This document shows positions 23,990 to 31,833 of a DNA stretch of 33,325 nt, in pieces. Each line of letters opens with the position of its first letter. The first letter of the stretch is position 1. The position numbers and the translations under genes are program-made. This DNA comes from an uncultured Lachnospiraceae bacterium. GTDB lineage: Bacteria; Bacillota; Clostridia; Lachnospirales; Lachnospiraceae. The notes under the pieces are model-generated. The model was not told the DNA's origin. It made no database searches and saw nothing but the letters and a program-made list of their open reading frames with translations. Location of the stretch: assembly GCA_947588845.1 (NCBI GenBank), contig CANQAR010000045.1, positions 1-33,325 on the forward strand, read 5' to 3'.

Positions 23990-24838
23990 ATGAAAACAGA
24001 TGACCTGATCTTCCGTTCCATTTTCATTATAACAGAGTATTACAAAAACAATCTGGAGCCTTTTTTTGAAAGCATCAGCGAGGACATATTATGGGTTGGG
24101 CCCGCACAGGGGCAGCAGATGCAGGGCAGGGAAAATCTCATGCGGACCTGGGCGGCGGAAAAACATTCTCTGACTTTTACCATGGGTGATATCAGCGCTC
24201 TGTGCGTTTCCCCTCACAGCCGCGTGAAAGAGATTCTTCTGCATTATGATGTTTATACCCATTATCCCAGCGGCAACACGGTTATGCATGACCAGCGGCT
24301 GAACTATACATGGCGGGAGAAACGGGTGAAAACCTCTGCCGGATGGGAATACTGTACGGAGATTGTCATGCTGCAGATCAGCAACGCATGGAAGTATGAC
24401 AGCCGGGATACGATTTATCCCGTCCATTATGAAAACATGTATGAGTCAGAGCGCTTCTTCACAAAACCGGAACATTATGTGATCGTAAAAACGCCGGATA
24501 TGAGTGTACACCGTATCGCGGCGGAGCGTATTTTATATATCGAAACCGTCAAACGTTCCGCAAGGCTGCGGATACATATGAGGAACGGCACGATTGTCAT
24601 AAATGAGACGCTGCCGGAATTTGAAAGGAAGTATCCAGGTCTTTTTCTGCGCGTCCACGCCAGTTACCTGATCAATCCCGCCCATGTGCGGGAGATCCGG
24701 CGTTTTTCCGTAACCTTGTCGGATGGGACAGAGCTTTCCATTCCCGAAAAGAAATACACCCGGATCAAGAAGCTGCTCCTGCAGGAAGTCCGGGAAAAAC
24801 AGATGCCGGCATCGTCAGAGTCATACGGCAATTTGTAA
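23990..24838 (+). CDS. SnoaL/NTF2-like sensor fused to LytTR domain
   Basis: The 282-residue protein has an N-terminal half (about residues 1-135) resembling a SnoaL/NTF2-like fold: YKNNLEPFFESISEDILWVGPAQGQQMQGRENLMRTW is the typical opening of such domains, which often bind small ligands. The C-terminal half (about 155-270) is a LytTR DNA-binding domain: HYVIVKTPDMSVHRIAAERILYIETVKR, NETLPEFERKYPGLFLRVHASYLINPAHV, and LSIPEKKYTRIKKLL. It is thus a candidate one-component regulator. The N-terminal assignment is from pattern and less certain. It has its own promoter and a likely operator, and is divergent from another LytTR gene. Confidence 0.8.
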   Translation: MKTDDLIFRSIFIITEYYKNNLEPFFESISEDILWVGPAQGQQMQGRENLMRTWAAEKHSLTFTMGDISALCVSPHSRVKEILLHYDVYTHYPSGNTVMHDQRLNYTWREKRVKTSAGWEYCTEIVMLQISNAWKYDSRDTIYPVHYENMYESERFFTKPEHYVIVKTPDMSVHRIAAERILYIETVKRSARLRIHMRNGTIVINETLPEFERKYPGLFLRVHASYLINPAHVREIRRFSVTLSDGTELSIPEKKYTRIKKLLLQEVREKQMPASSESYGNL

Positions 24839-24892
24839 AAACCATGTTTTGACCTGTCATGTCGTGAACAACGAATAAATAACGTAAACTGC

Positions 24893-24921
24893 ATGGCATG
24901 TTTTTTAAAATCGGATACAAT
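24893..24921 (+). promoter_or_regulatory. Possible promoter upstream of MITE copy 1
   Basis: ATGGCA (24893-24898; four of six matches) and TACAAT (24916-24921) are 17 bases apart. If used, the transcript would run through the MITE-like element before reaching the secreted-protein gene. Confidence 0.35.
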
Positions 24922-24971
24922 TAGTTAGAAGCTGCGAGGCAAAATAATTTTTGACTCTGGCAATATATTAT

Positions 24972-25164
24972 GATGCCGGGGTCGAAAGGTCATGCGTTCC
25001 ATGTTCACATGGAAAAGCATGACACTGAGACCCCAAAAACACCGAAAAGGAGCCATTTTTCATGGAAAAATGTGCGGATTTGAGGTGTTTCAGGATTTCG
25101 GGAGCACGAAGTGCGGAGAAATCCGTGGCATCATGGGGGCAAAATACCTTTTGCCCCCAGCATC
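24972..25164 (+). mobile_element. MITE-like element, copy 1
   Basis: The 193-base element begins GATGCCGGGG and ends CCCCCAGCATC, imperfect inverted ends, and is flanked by the direct repeat ATATTAT (24965-24971 and 25165-25171), the look of a target-site duplication. Internal hairpins include TCATGC..GCATGA around CCATG-TTCA-CATGG, CATTTTTC-ATG-GAAAAATG, AAACACC..GGTGTTT, GGATTTC..GAAATCC and GGGGGCAAAA-TACC-TTTTGCCCCC. Bases 24982-25094 match copy 2 with a single mismatch. It has no coding capacity of its own; open frames across it are not credible genes. Confidence 0.8.
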
Positions 25165-25193
25165 ATATTATGATTTAGGGAGGAATCAGACAA

Positions 25194-26330
25194 ATGAAAC
25201 TTATGAAAAAAATGCTTGCGCTTTCACTGAGCGCCTCCATGTTGTCCGGCGTATGCGCTTTCGCAGAAGAAACTGCTGATGTTCACAGCTATATGCTGTC
25301 CGACGTCACCGTTGTCAGCGGAGATCAGACGTTCGATTTTTCGAACCTTTCCATTGGGATTGATGTGCCGGAGGGAGAGAACGGAGCGCTCCTGCATCTG
25401 GACGAGAACGGCGAAACTGCGGCCGAGATCGGCGTGACGATGGCCGATGGAATTTATGTGCTGCATATGGACAGTGAGATGCTGGGACACAGGGATTTTG
25501 GAGTCGATCCGGTAGTGGTGATTGAGCGCGTTCTGCAGGGAGGCATCGACGGCCTGATTGCAATGCTGGAGGATATCGATGTACACGGCACGGCGCAGGA
25601 CATTGTGGATTTTCTCCAGGATCCGTCCGCTCTGAAAGCTGAGCCGGAGACCGGAGCAGAAACGGATATGGATATGGAGATTCCGAATGTTTCCGTTGAT
25701 GGTGATTTCATGTCTGTGCTTGAGGACTGCATCAGTGAGCCGGAGACCGTCACTGTGGACGGCGCCGAGTACACGATGACTACATTCAATTACGATATGG
25801 ATCATATCGGGCAGCTTCTTGACATGATCCGTATAGACGGCGAGCAGTTCGATGTGAGCGGGGCCCTCAAAGAGGCAGGCGTGGAGTTCTCGTTTACAGG
25901 GACATTCTATGAGAATGATGAGAGACAGATGGGCGATGTCAGCGGCACCTATGATGACGGCGAGCAGAGCGGAAACTGCCAGGCCAGCTATGACACATCC
26001 CTTGTGGGAGATGACACTTCCACGGTATACACCATTGACACGACCTGGACCGGGCAGCCGGATATGTCGATAACGTTTACTGTCTCGGACGGTGTGCGCG
26101 AGAATGGAGGTTTTACTGCCGGGTCGGACGACATGGACAGCGTGGTTATGCTGACAGACATGGAAGACAGTGAGGCTGTGGCGACGCTTACGGAGACACT
26201 GAGCACACTGGCAGGAGAAGCAATGGGACGGATTCTTTCACCGGTGATGGAAGTTTTGATGGCGGATATAGACCCTGAGGCTCTTGAGGCCATGGTTGAA
26301 ACCATGGAAACGGAACTGCTTACAGAATAA
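25194..26330 (+). CDS. Secreted acidic protein of unknown function
   Basis: The 378-residue protein has a clear signal peptide (KLMKKMLALSLSASMLSGVCAFA, cleavage likely near AFA-EE). It has no lipobox of the usual form and no further membrane segment. The mature protein is strongly acidic, with repeated Asp/Glu-rich segments, a Met-Asp motif near 155-165, and a C-terminal helix rich in Glu, Met and Leu. I recognise no family and no catalytic motif. GGGAGGA, 10 bases before the ATG, is the ribosome binding site, and it lies just after MITE copy 1. The gene is bracketed by the two MITE copies in the same orientation, and no other gene shares the interval. Confidence 0.8.
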   Translation: MKLMKKMLALSLSASMLSGVCAFAEETADVHSYMLSDVTVVSGDQTFDFSNLSIGIDVPEGENGALLHLDENGETAAEIGVTMADGIYVLHMDSEMLGHRDFGVDPVVVIERVLQGGIDGLIAMLEDIDVHGTAQDIVDFLQDPSALKAEPETGAETDMDMEIPNVSVDGDFMSVLEDCISEPETVTVDGAEYTMTTFNYDMDHIGQLLDMIRIDGEQFDVSGALKEAGVEFSFTGTFYENDERQMGDVSGTYDDGEQSGNCQASYDTSLVGDDTSTVYTIDTTWTGQPDMSITFTVSDGVRENGGFTAGSDDMDSVVMLTDMEDSEAVATLTETLSTLAGEAMGRILSPVMEVLMADIDPEALEAMVETMETELLTE

Positions 26331-26381
26331 AAGAATCGGATTTTGGCTGAAAAAGGAAACGCCGTCAGACAAAAAACGTGA

Positions 26382-26410
26382 GTGAAACGGTTGGCTGTGG
26401 GAAATACTAT
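26382..26410 (+). promoter_or_regulatory. Possible promoter upstream of MITE copy 2
   Basis: GTGAAA (26382-26387) and TACTAT (26405-26410) are 17 bases apart, each matching consensus at four or more positions. It lies just before MITE copy 2; if it serves eno, the element is in the eno leader. Confidence 0.35.
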
Positions 26411-26427
26411 TGCAAAACGAATAATTT

Positions 26428-26662
26428 GATGCCAGGGTCGAAAGGTCATGCGTTCCATGTTCACATGGAAAAGCATGACACTGAGACCCAAAAAACACCG
26501 AAAAGGAGCCATTTTTCATGGAAAAATGTGCGGATTTGAGGTGTTTCAGGGTGCTGAACGTCCAGCGGACGTTCGTTTAGCACCGACCGAAGTGAAACGG
26601 AGATTTCGTGAGCACGAAGTGCGGAGAAATCCGTGGCATCATGGGGGCATGCCCCCGGCATT
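26428..26662 (+). mobile_element. MITE-like element, copy 2 (with extra hairpin)
   Basis: The 235-base element starts GATGCCAGGG, ends GCCCCCGGCATT and is flanked by AATAATTT at 26420-26427 and 26663-26670. It matches copy 1 across 26438-26550 with one mismatch, then carries 52 extra bases (26551-26602) before resuming the match. The extra piece contains the hairpin GTGCTGAACGTCC-AGC-GGACGTTCGTTTAGCAC (one part per arm) and TAGCACCGACCGAAGTG. Near the right end GGGGGCATGCCCCC is a perfect palindrome. It ends 59 bases before the eno start. Confidence 0.8.
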
Positions 26663-26721
26663 AATAATTTCGAATGGCGCGCGAAAGAGAGCGTCTGAAA
26701 AAGATCAGGAGGTTTTGCGAT

Positions 26722-28050
26722 ATGTGCAGCTATATGCCTATAACAGATGTCTTTGCAAGAGAAATACTGGATTCCAGAGGGAATCCGACGGTGGAAGTGG
26801 AGATCATGACAGAGGATGGAAACGTCGGGAGGGCGGCAGTTCCTTCCGGCGCCTCCACAGGACAGTATGAGGCAGTGGAACTGAGAGACGGGCAGGACCG
26901 CTACCGGGGAAAGGGCGTAGAACAGGCCTGCCATTTTGTAAACACGATTCTGGCCGACGCGATCATCGGTGAGAATGTATACGGACAGGCGTCCATTGAC
27001 CGGATTCTCCGGCGGGAGGACGGCACCCCCAACAAACGGAGACTGGGCGCAAACGGGATTCTCGGCGTGTCCATGGCGGCGGCTTCGGCGGCCGCGCGTT
27101 CTCTTGCCATGCCGCTTTACCGCTATCTTGGAGGAATGCATGCGCACCGTCTGCCGGTGCCCATGATGAATATTCTGAACGGCGGCTGTCATGCCGACAA
27201 CACGGTCGATCTGCAGGAATTTATGATCATGCCGGTCGGCGCGGAAGGATTTTCCCATGGTCTGCAGATGTGTGTGGAGATTTATCATACACTGAAAGAA
27301 ATTCTGCGGTCACGCGGTCTTTCCACAGGGGTCGGCGATGAGGGCGGTTTCGCTCCGGATCTCGCGGACGCGCCGGAGGTGCTTTCCCTGATCTGCGAGG
27401 CAGTTGAGAAGGCAGGATACCACATGGGAAGCCAGATTGTGATCGCGCTTGACGCGGCCGCGAGCGAACTGTATCAGGAGGACAAAAAAGCGTATTATTT
27501 TCCCGGAGAGAGCAGAATGAAGGGAACCGAAATCTACCGCGGCACCGATGAGATGATCGGTTATCTTGAAGAGCTTTGCGGAAAGTTCCCGATCGTCTCG
27601 ATTGAGGACGGGCTGGACGAAAATGACTGGGAAGGCTGGGTCAGGCTGACGCAGCGGCTTGGCGGCAGGATCCAGCTTGTCGGGGACGATCTCTTTGTGA
27701 CGAACAGGAAGCGCCTTTCGGAAGGGATCATGCGCGGCGCCGGAAACGCGATTCTGGTGAAAGTGAATCAGATCGGAACGCTGACAGAGGCATTTGACAC
27801 GATCGAGCTTGCGCATAAAAACGGATACCGGACGATCATTTCTCATCGCTCAGGGGAAACCGAGGACACCATGATCGCCGATATCGCCGTCGCTGTGGGT
27901 TCCGGGCAGATCAAGACCGGTGCGCCGTGCCGGACAGAGCGCGTGGCAAAATACAATCAGCTGCTCCGGATTGAGGACAGCGTCGGATTTTCCGCGATGT
28001 ATGAAAATCCTTTTACCCAAAGGTTCCTCCAGACGGCGGGCAGGGGATGA
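26722..28050 (+). CDS. eno: Enolase
   Basis: Enolase converts 2-phosphoglycerate to phosphoenolpyruvate in glycolysis. The 442-residue protein has all family marks: [16 protein letters not shown] near the start, [53 protein letters not shown], and the C-terminal [19 protein letters not shown] and [20 protein letters not shown] chose ATG 26722, 9 bases after AGGAGG (26707-26712); the second Met (MPITDV) four codons later is an alternative, and the open frame upstream to 26674 runs out of the MITE without a ribosome binding site. The MITE-like copy 2 lies directly upstream. Confidence 0.97.
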   Translation: MCSYMPITDVFAREILDSRGNPTVEVEIMTEDGNVGRAAVPSGASTGQYEAVELRDGQDRYRGKGVEQACHFVNTILADAIIGENVYGQASIDRILRREDGTPNKRRLGANGILGVSMAAASAAARSLAMPLYRYLGGMHAHRLPVPMMNILNGGCHADNTVDLQEFMIMPVGAEGFSHGLQMCVEIYHTLKEILRSRGLSTGVGDEGGFAPDLADAPEVLSLICEAVEKAGYHMGSQIVIALDAAASELYQEDKKAYYFPGESRMKGTEIYRGTDEMIGYLEELCGKFPIVSIEDGLDENDWEGWVRLTQRLGGRIQLVGDDLFVTNRKRLSEGIMRGAGNAILVKVNQIGTLTEAFDTIELAHKNGYRTIISHRSGETEDTMIADIAVAVGSGQIKTGAPCRTERVAKYNQLLRIEDSVGFSAMYENPFTQRFLQTAGRG

Positions 28051-28082
28051 AAAATTAATATAAAGAAGTAAGAAGAAAACAG

Positions 28083-28111
28083 TTGAAATTCCAGAGTTCC
28101 TGTGTTAAACT
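28083..28111 (+). promoter_or_regulatory. Promoter of secG
   Basis: TTGAAA (28083-28088) and TAAACT (28106-28111) are 17 bases apart. It starts 33 bases past the eno stop and gives a short leader for secG. Confidence 0.65.
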
Positions 28112-28137
28112 GGCTGTGTTTGGCATAGGAGGTGTGA

Positions 28138-28371
28138 TTGGCCGTGAGGATTTTTTTGACGATTATTTTTGTATTGGCGTGCATAGCATTGGTGGTGCTT
28201 GTTCTGTCACAGCAGGGAAGAGACGCCGGACTTGGAACGATCGGAGGTATGGGCGATACCTACTGGAGCAAGAATAAGGCGCGTTCCATGGAAGGCAAGC
28301 TGGTTCTGTTTACAAAAATTCTTGCAGTGGCGTTCTTTGTAGTCGCCGCTATTCTGAACATGAATTTCTAA
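28138..28371 (+). CDS. secG: Preprotein translocase subunit SecG (TTG start)
   Basis: SecG is the small accessory membrane subunit of the SecYEG channel. The 77-residue protein has the two expected helices (RIFLTIIFVLACIALVVLVL and FTKILAVAFFVVAAILNM) separated by the conserved LSQQGRDAGLGTIGG loop and a segment with DTYWSKNKARSMEGKL. The TTG at 28138 is 5 bases after AGGAGG (28127-28132); GTG 28144 is the alternative start. It is followed by a strong terminator, and then by rnr, smpB and ssrA, the usual order in Firmicutes. Confidence 0.95.
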   Translation: MAVRIFLTIIFVLACIALVVLVLSQQGRDAGLGTIGGMGDTYWSKNKARSMEGKLVLFTKILAVAFFVVAAILNMNF

Positions 28372-28379
28372 GGCAGAGG

Positions 28380-28405
28380 GACCGATGCGATGGCATCGGT
28401 CTTTT
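28380..28405 (+). terminator. Intrinsic terminator of secG
   Basis: GACCGATGC (28380-28388) pairs perfectly with GCATCGGTC (28393-28401) across a 4-base loop and is followed by TTTT. It lies just after the secG stop. Confidence 0.9.
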
Positions 28406-28414
28406 CATGCCTGC

Positions 28415-28500
28415 GCGCAGGCCCGTGTGAGGAAAATAGCTGCTGACGCAGCACACAGACCGCGCGGCGAGCAGGAGGGAAAAAACCGCCTCCTACTCGA
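28415..28500 (-). repeat. Leader repeat R2, copy B (before rnr)
   Basis: This 86-base piece, read on the minus strand from 28500, matches copy A (13376-13459) at about 74 of 86 positions. It contains TGCTG-CGT-CAGCA, GCCGCGCGG and AGGAGGCGG-T6-CCCTCCT. CATGCCT at 28406-28412 and AGGCATG at 28517-28523 bracket it as a short inverted pair. It fills most of the secG-rnr gap. Confidence 0.75.
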
Positions 28501-28635
28501 TTCTGTGCGCAGGCCTAGGCATGGAAACCAGCGGTGCTCGTCCGGCATCGACCGCAGCGGGGCGAAGACAGAGAAGCACGGAACAATCCGTTCAAATGCC
28601 AGGATATGGATTGAAAGAAACAGGAAAGGACGGGT

Positions 28636-30801
28636 ATGAGACAAAAGGAAGAACATTTTGAGCGCCGCAAAAAGGTGCTTTACGATATGATCTGCGATAA
28701 ACAGTACAGTCCAATGAAGCTCAAGGAAATCGCGATCCTCCTCCAGGTTCCGCGGGAAAACCGCGAACAGCTCAAAGAAGTACTGGATTCCCTGATTCTT
28801 GACGGGAAAATTGAAGTGACTTCAAAGGGAAAGTACCGCAAGGCCAGGGCAAAGTTCCTTACGGGAACCTATATCGCGAATCCCAAAGGCTTTGGTTTTG
28901 TGGAAGTTGAGGGAAAGGACGAAGATATCTTTATTCCGGAGGGAGAAGCGAAAGGAGCGCTGCATCAGGATAAGGTGCAGGCGGTCATTCTGCAGAGTCC
29001 GGAAGGGAAACGGCAGGAAGGAACTGTCGTCAAAATTCTGGAGCATGGCATCACGGAAGTGATCGGGACGTACCAGCAGAACCGCACGTACGGATTTGTC
29101 GTGCCGGACAATCCCAGGATTCTCCGCGATATTTTTGTCGCGCAGGAAAACAGCCGCGGCGCGGTCAGCGGACATAAGGTCCGAGTGATCCTTACGAATT
29201 ACGGAGGAGAGGGGAAGAATCCGGAAGGAAAGGTGCAGGAGATCATTGGACATATCAATGATCCCGGTACGGATATTCTCTCAGTGGTCTGCGCTTACGG
29301 GCTTCCGATGGAATTTCCGGAAAAAGTGATGCGGCAGGCTGAACGGGTGCCGCTTGAGGTGAGCGCCGCGGACCGGGAAGGAAGAATGGATCTGCGGGAC
29401 TGGAATATGGTGACGATCGACGGGGAGGACGCGAAGGATCTGGATGACGCAGTCTCGCTTATCGTAAAAGACGGGCACTACCATCTTGGCGTGCATATTG
29501 CGGACGTTTCCAATTATGTGCAGGAAGGAAGCGCGCTTGACCGGGAGGCGCTTGAGCGCGGGACGAGCGTGTATCTGGCGGACCGTGTGATCCCGATGCT
29601 GCCGCAGCGGCTGTCAAACGGCATATGTTCGCTGAACGCGGGATCGGACCGTCTGGCAGTGAGCTGCCTGATGGAGTTTGATGAACGCGGAAGAATCGTA
29701 TCCCACAGGCTTGCGGAGTCTGTGATCTGTGTGAAGCGCAGAATGTCCTACAATGAAGTGAAACAGATTCTTGAGGATGAGAGCGGAGAACTGGCGCGGC
29801 AGTATCCGGAGCAGGCGCCAATGCTTGAGAAGATGGCGGAGCTGTCGTCCCTGCTGCGTGCGGCCAGAAGAAAGCGCGGCGCCGTGGATTTTGATTTCCC
29901 GGAAGCAAAGCTCCGTCTCGACGAGCGTGGCGTGCCTCTGGAGATCTGTCCCTATGAGCGGAATGTCGCGACAGATCTGATCGAGGATTTCATGCTTGCG
30001 GCAAATGAGACGATCGCGGAGGATTTTTACTGGCAGCAGGTGCCGTTTGTCTACCGGACGCATGAGTCGCCGGACGTGGAGCGTGTCAGGAATGTGGCCG
30101 CAATGATCTGCGCGGGCGGCGGGACGCGGAAAAACGGAGCCGGCTATGCGCTGAAGGGTCTTTCCGACGAGGTTCATCCGAAGGAGATTCAGAAGATGCT
30201 GGACCGCGTAAAGGACAGCCCAGAGGAACGCATGATCAGCCGGCTGGTGCTGCGCTCGATGAAACAGGCAGTTTATTCGGCGGAGTGCAGCGGGCATTTC
30301 GGCCTTGCGGCGTCGTATTACTGTCATTTTACGTCGCCGATCAGAAGGTACCCGGATCTGCAGATTCACCGCATCATCAAGGATGTGCTGCGCGGGCGGA
30401 TGACGGCGGAGAAAAGCGCTCACTATGAGGAGATACTGCCCGATGTCGCGAAGCAGGCGAGTGTCACGGAGCGCAGAGCGGAGGAAGCAGAGCGCGAAAC
30501 AGTGAAAATGAAAAAGGCCGAGTATATGCAGCGGCATATCGGGGAAGAATATGACGCTGTCGTGTCAGGATTAGCCTCCTACGGAATGTACGTGGAGCTT
30601 CCAAACACGGTGGAAGGACTGCTGCATGTGACAAAAATGTACGACGACCGGTATATTTATCATGAGGAAACGTACGAGATGACAGGCGTTGACACAGGCC
30701 GGACATTTTATCTGGGGGATCCGGTCCGGGTGCGCGTGCTCGGCGCGGATAAAGTACTGAAAACGGTTGATTTTGAGATGTGCGATGATTGTCTGAAATG
30801 A
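28636..30801 (+). CDS. rnr: Ribonuclease R
   Basis: RNase R is a 3-prime to 5-prime exoribonuclease that degrades structured RNA and, with SmpB and tmRNA, mRNA from stalled ribosomes. The 721-residue protein is full length: an N-terminal winged-helix segment (about 10-75), two cold-shock domains ([16 protein letters not shown] and [18 protein letters not shown]), the RNB catalytic domain with [21 protein letters not shown] aspartates (about 260-276), and a C-terminal S1 domain ([27 protein letters not shown]). The ATG 28636 follows GGAAAGGACGGGT. It begins a natural functional cluster with smpB and ssrA. Confidence 0.96.
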   Translation: MRQKEEHFERRKKVLYDMICDKQYSPMKLKEIAILLQVPRENREQLKEVLDSLILDGKIEVTSKGKYRKARAKFLTGTYIANPKGFGFVEVEGKDEDIFIPEGEAKGALHQDKVQAVILQSPEGKRQEGTVVKILEHGITEVIGTYQQNRTYGFVVPDNPRILRDIFVAQENSRGAVSGHKVRVILTNYGGEGKNPEGKVQEIIGHINDPGTDILSVVCAYGLPMEFPEKVMRQAERVPLEVSAADREGRMDLRDWNMVTIDGEDAKDLDDAVSLIVKDGHYHLGVHIADVSNYVQEGSALDREALERGTSVYLADRVIPMLPQRLSNGICSLNAGSDRLAVSCLMEFDERGRIVSHRLAESVICVKRRMSYNEVKQILEDESGELARQYPEQAPMLEKMAELSSLLRAARRKRGAVDFDFPEAKLRLDERGVPLEICPYERNVATDLIEDFMLAANETIAEDFYWQQVPFVYRTHESPDVERVRNVAAMICAGGGTRKNGAGYALKGLSDEVHPKEIQKMLDRVKDSPEERMISRLVLRSMKQAVYSAECSGHFGLAASYYCHFTSPIRRYPDLQIHRIIKDVLRGRMTAEKSAHYEEILPDVAKQASVTERRAEEAERETVKMKKAEYMQRHIGEEYDAVVSGLASYGMYVELPNTVEGLLHVTKMYDDRYIYHEETYEMTGVDTGRTFYLGDPVRVRVLGADKVLKTVDFEMCDDCLK

Positions 30802-30850
30802 AAATTTCAAAGTGGAACAGAAAGACAGGAGCATAAAGCGGGGGAATAGT

Positions 30851-31315
30851 ATGGGAGAGAGCGTTAAACTGATTGCAAACAACAAAAAGGCGTATCATGA
30901 TTTTTTTATCGAGGAAAAGCATGAGGCGGGAATCGCGCTGCACGGCACGGAAGTGAAGTCGCTCCGCATGGGCAAATGCAGCGTCAAGGAAGCTTTTATC
31001 CGCATTGAGAAGGGAGAAGTTTTTATCTACGGAATGCATATCAGTCCGTATGAGAAAGGCAATATCTTTAATAAGGACCCGCTGCGGGTGCGCAAACTCC
31101 TGCTTCACAGAAACGAGATCGGCAAGATGGCCGGCAGGATCGCGGAAAAAGGGTACACGCTGGTTCCGCTCCGCGTCTACTTCAGAGGAAGTCTGGTCAA
31201 GGTAGAGATCGGACTGGCAAAGGGCAAGAAGCTCTACGATAAGCGGCAGGATATCGCGAAGAAGGATCAGCGCCGGGAAGCCGAGAAAAACTTCAAAGTG
31301 AAGAATCTCTATTAA
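30851..31315 (+). CDS. smpB: tmRNA-binding protein SmpB
   Basis: SmpB binds tmRNA and delivers it to stalled ribosomes. The 154-residue protein has the family sequence: [57 protein letters not shown], and the basic tail [20 protein letters not shown] that enters the mRNA channel. I chose ATG 30851, preceded by GGGGGAATAGT; an upstream GTG (30812) in the same frame has no clear site. It lies between rnr and ssrA. Confidence 0.97.
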   Translation: MGESVKLIANNKKAYHDFFIEEKHEAGIALHGTEVKSLRMGKCSVKEAFIRIEKGEVFIYGMHISPYEKGNIFNKDPLRVRKLLLHRNEIGKMAGRIAEKGYTLVPLRVYFRGSLVKVEIGLAKGKKLYDKRQDIAKKDQRREAEKNFKVKNLY

Positions 31316-31333
31316 TTTTTCACAGACAGTCGC

Positions 31334-31362
31334 TTGACAGGAAGGATGTTAGCGCTTATACT
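31334..31362 (+). promoter_or_regulatory. Promoter of ssrA
   Basis: A perfect TTGACA (31334-31339) and TATACT (31357-31362) are 17 bases apart, an excellent vegetative promoter. Transcription would start about 8-10 bases before the mature 5-prime end at 31378. Confidence 0.85.
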
Positions 31363-31377
31363 GAGATGGCAGGTTTC

Positions 31378-31714
31378 GGGGCAGTAAAGGTTTCGACGGG
31401 GGTTGTGAAGCTGGAGAAGCTATCCGCAGGTGATGCGTCAAATCACAAATTAAAAATAAACGCTGAAGATAATTTAGCATACGCTGCCTAAGGGCGGCTG
31501 TCTGACACAGGGCACCTGCACCTTGTGACCCAGGCATCGACTCATGCAGGAAACGACATATGTTAAGCTTTGCGCATATGGGCGTATCATGAAGCTACTA
31601 AACGCAGCAGGCTGTCAGCTGTCGGCTGCCGGAGGGAATGTCAAATAACTGACTACGATAGTAGAAGTACAGGGGATTGGCTTTCGGACACGGGTTCGAT
31701 TCCCGTCTGCTCCA
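31378..31714 (+). ncRNA. ssrA: Transfer-messenger RNA (tmRNA)
   Basis: tmRNA rescues ribosomes stalled on broken mRNA. The 5-prime GGGGCAG (31378-31384) pairs with the 3-prime CTGCTCC (31707-31713) to form the acceptor stem; the T-arm CGGG-TTCGATT-CCCG is just before the latter. The tag reading frame, after AATAAAC, is GCT GAA GAT AAT TTA GCA TAC GCT GCC TAA, giving A-E-D-N-L-A-Y-A-A. Ending in AA fits recognition by ClpXP-type proteases. The sequence after the discriminator A (31714) is TGG, so the CCA end is probably added after transcription. It has its own promoter and terminator and lies downstream of smpB, as usual. Confidence 0.95.
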
Positions 31715-31724
31715 TGGGAAAGGT

Positions 31725-31745
31725 CTGGTATTTACCAGGCTTTTT
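31725..31745 (+). terminator. Intrinsic terminator of ssrA
   Basis: CTGGT (31725-31729) pairs with ACCAG (31734-31738) across four bases, followed by GC and TTTTT with further T-rich sequence. It is 10 bases past the tmRNA end. Confidence 0.7.
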
Positions 31746-31833
31746 CTTTGCTTTTCTCACCTGCTTTGCAGCTGCATCATTTACCAGGCAGGAAAAGAGA
31801 AGAAGATTTTTGTTAAAGGAGTAAGAGCAGAGG

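Noticed and set aside
24992-25279. Open frame across MITE copy 1
   Set aside because: It runs through the hairpins and into the start of the secreted-protein gene in another frame, and its start codon lies within the repeat; not a gene.
26448-26870. Open frame across MITE copy 2 into eno
   Set aside because: Same frame origin as the copy 1 case; overlaps eno out of frame.
26461-27288. 275-codon minus-strand frame
   Set aside because: It is antisense to eno and crosses MITE copy 2; an artefact of codon bias.
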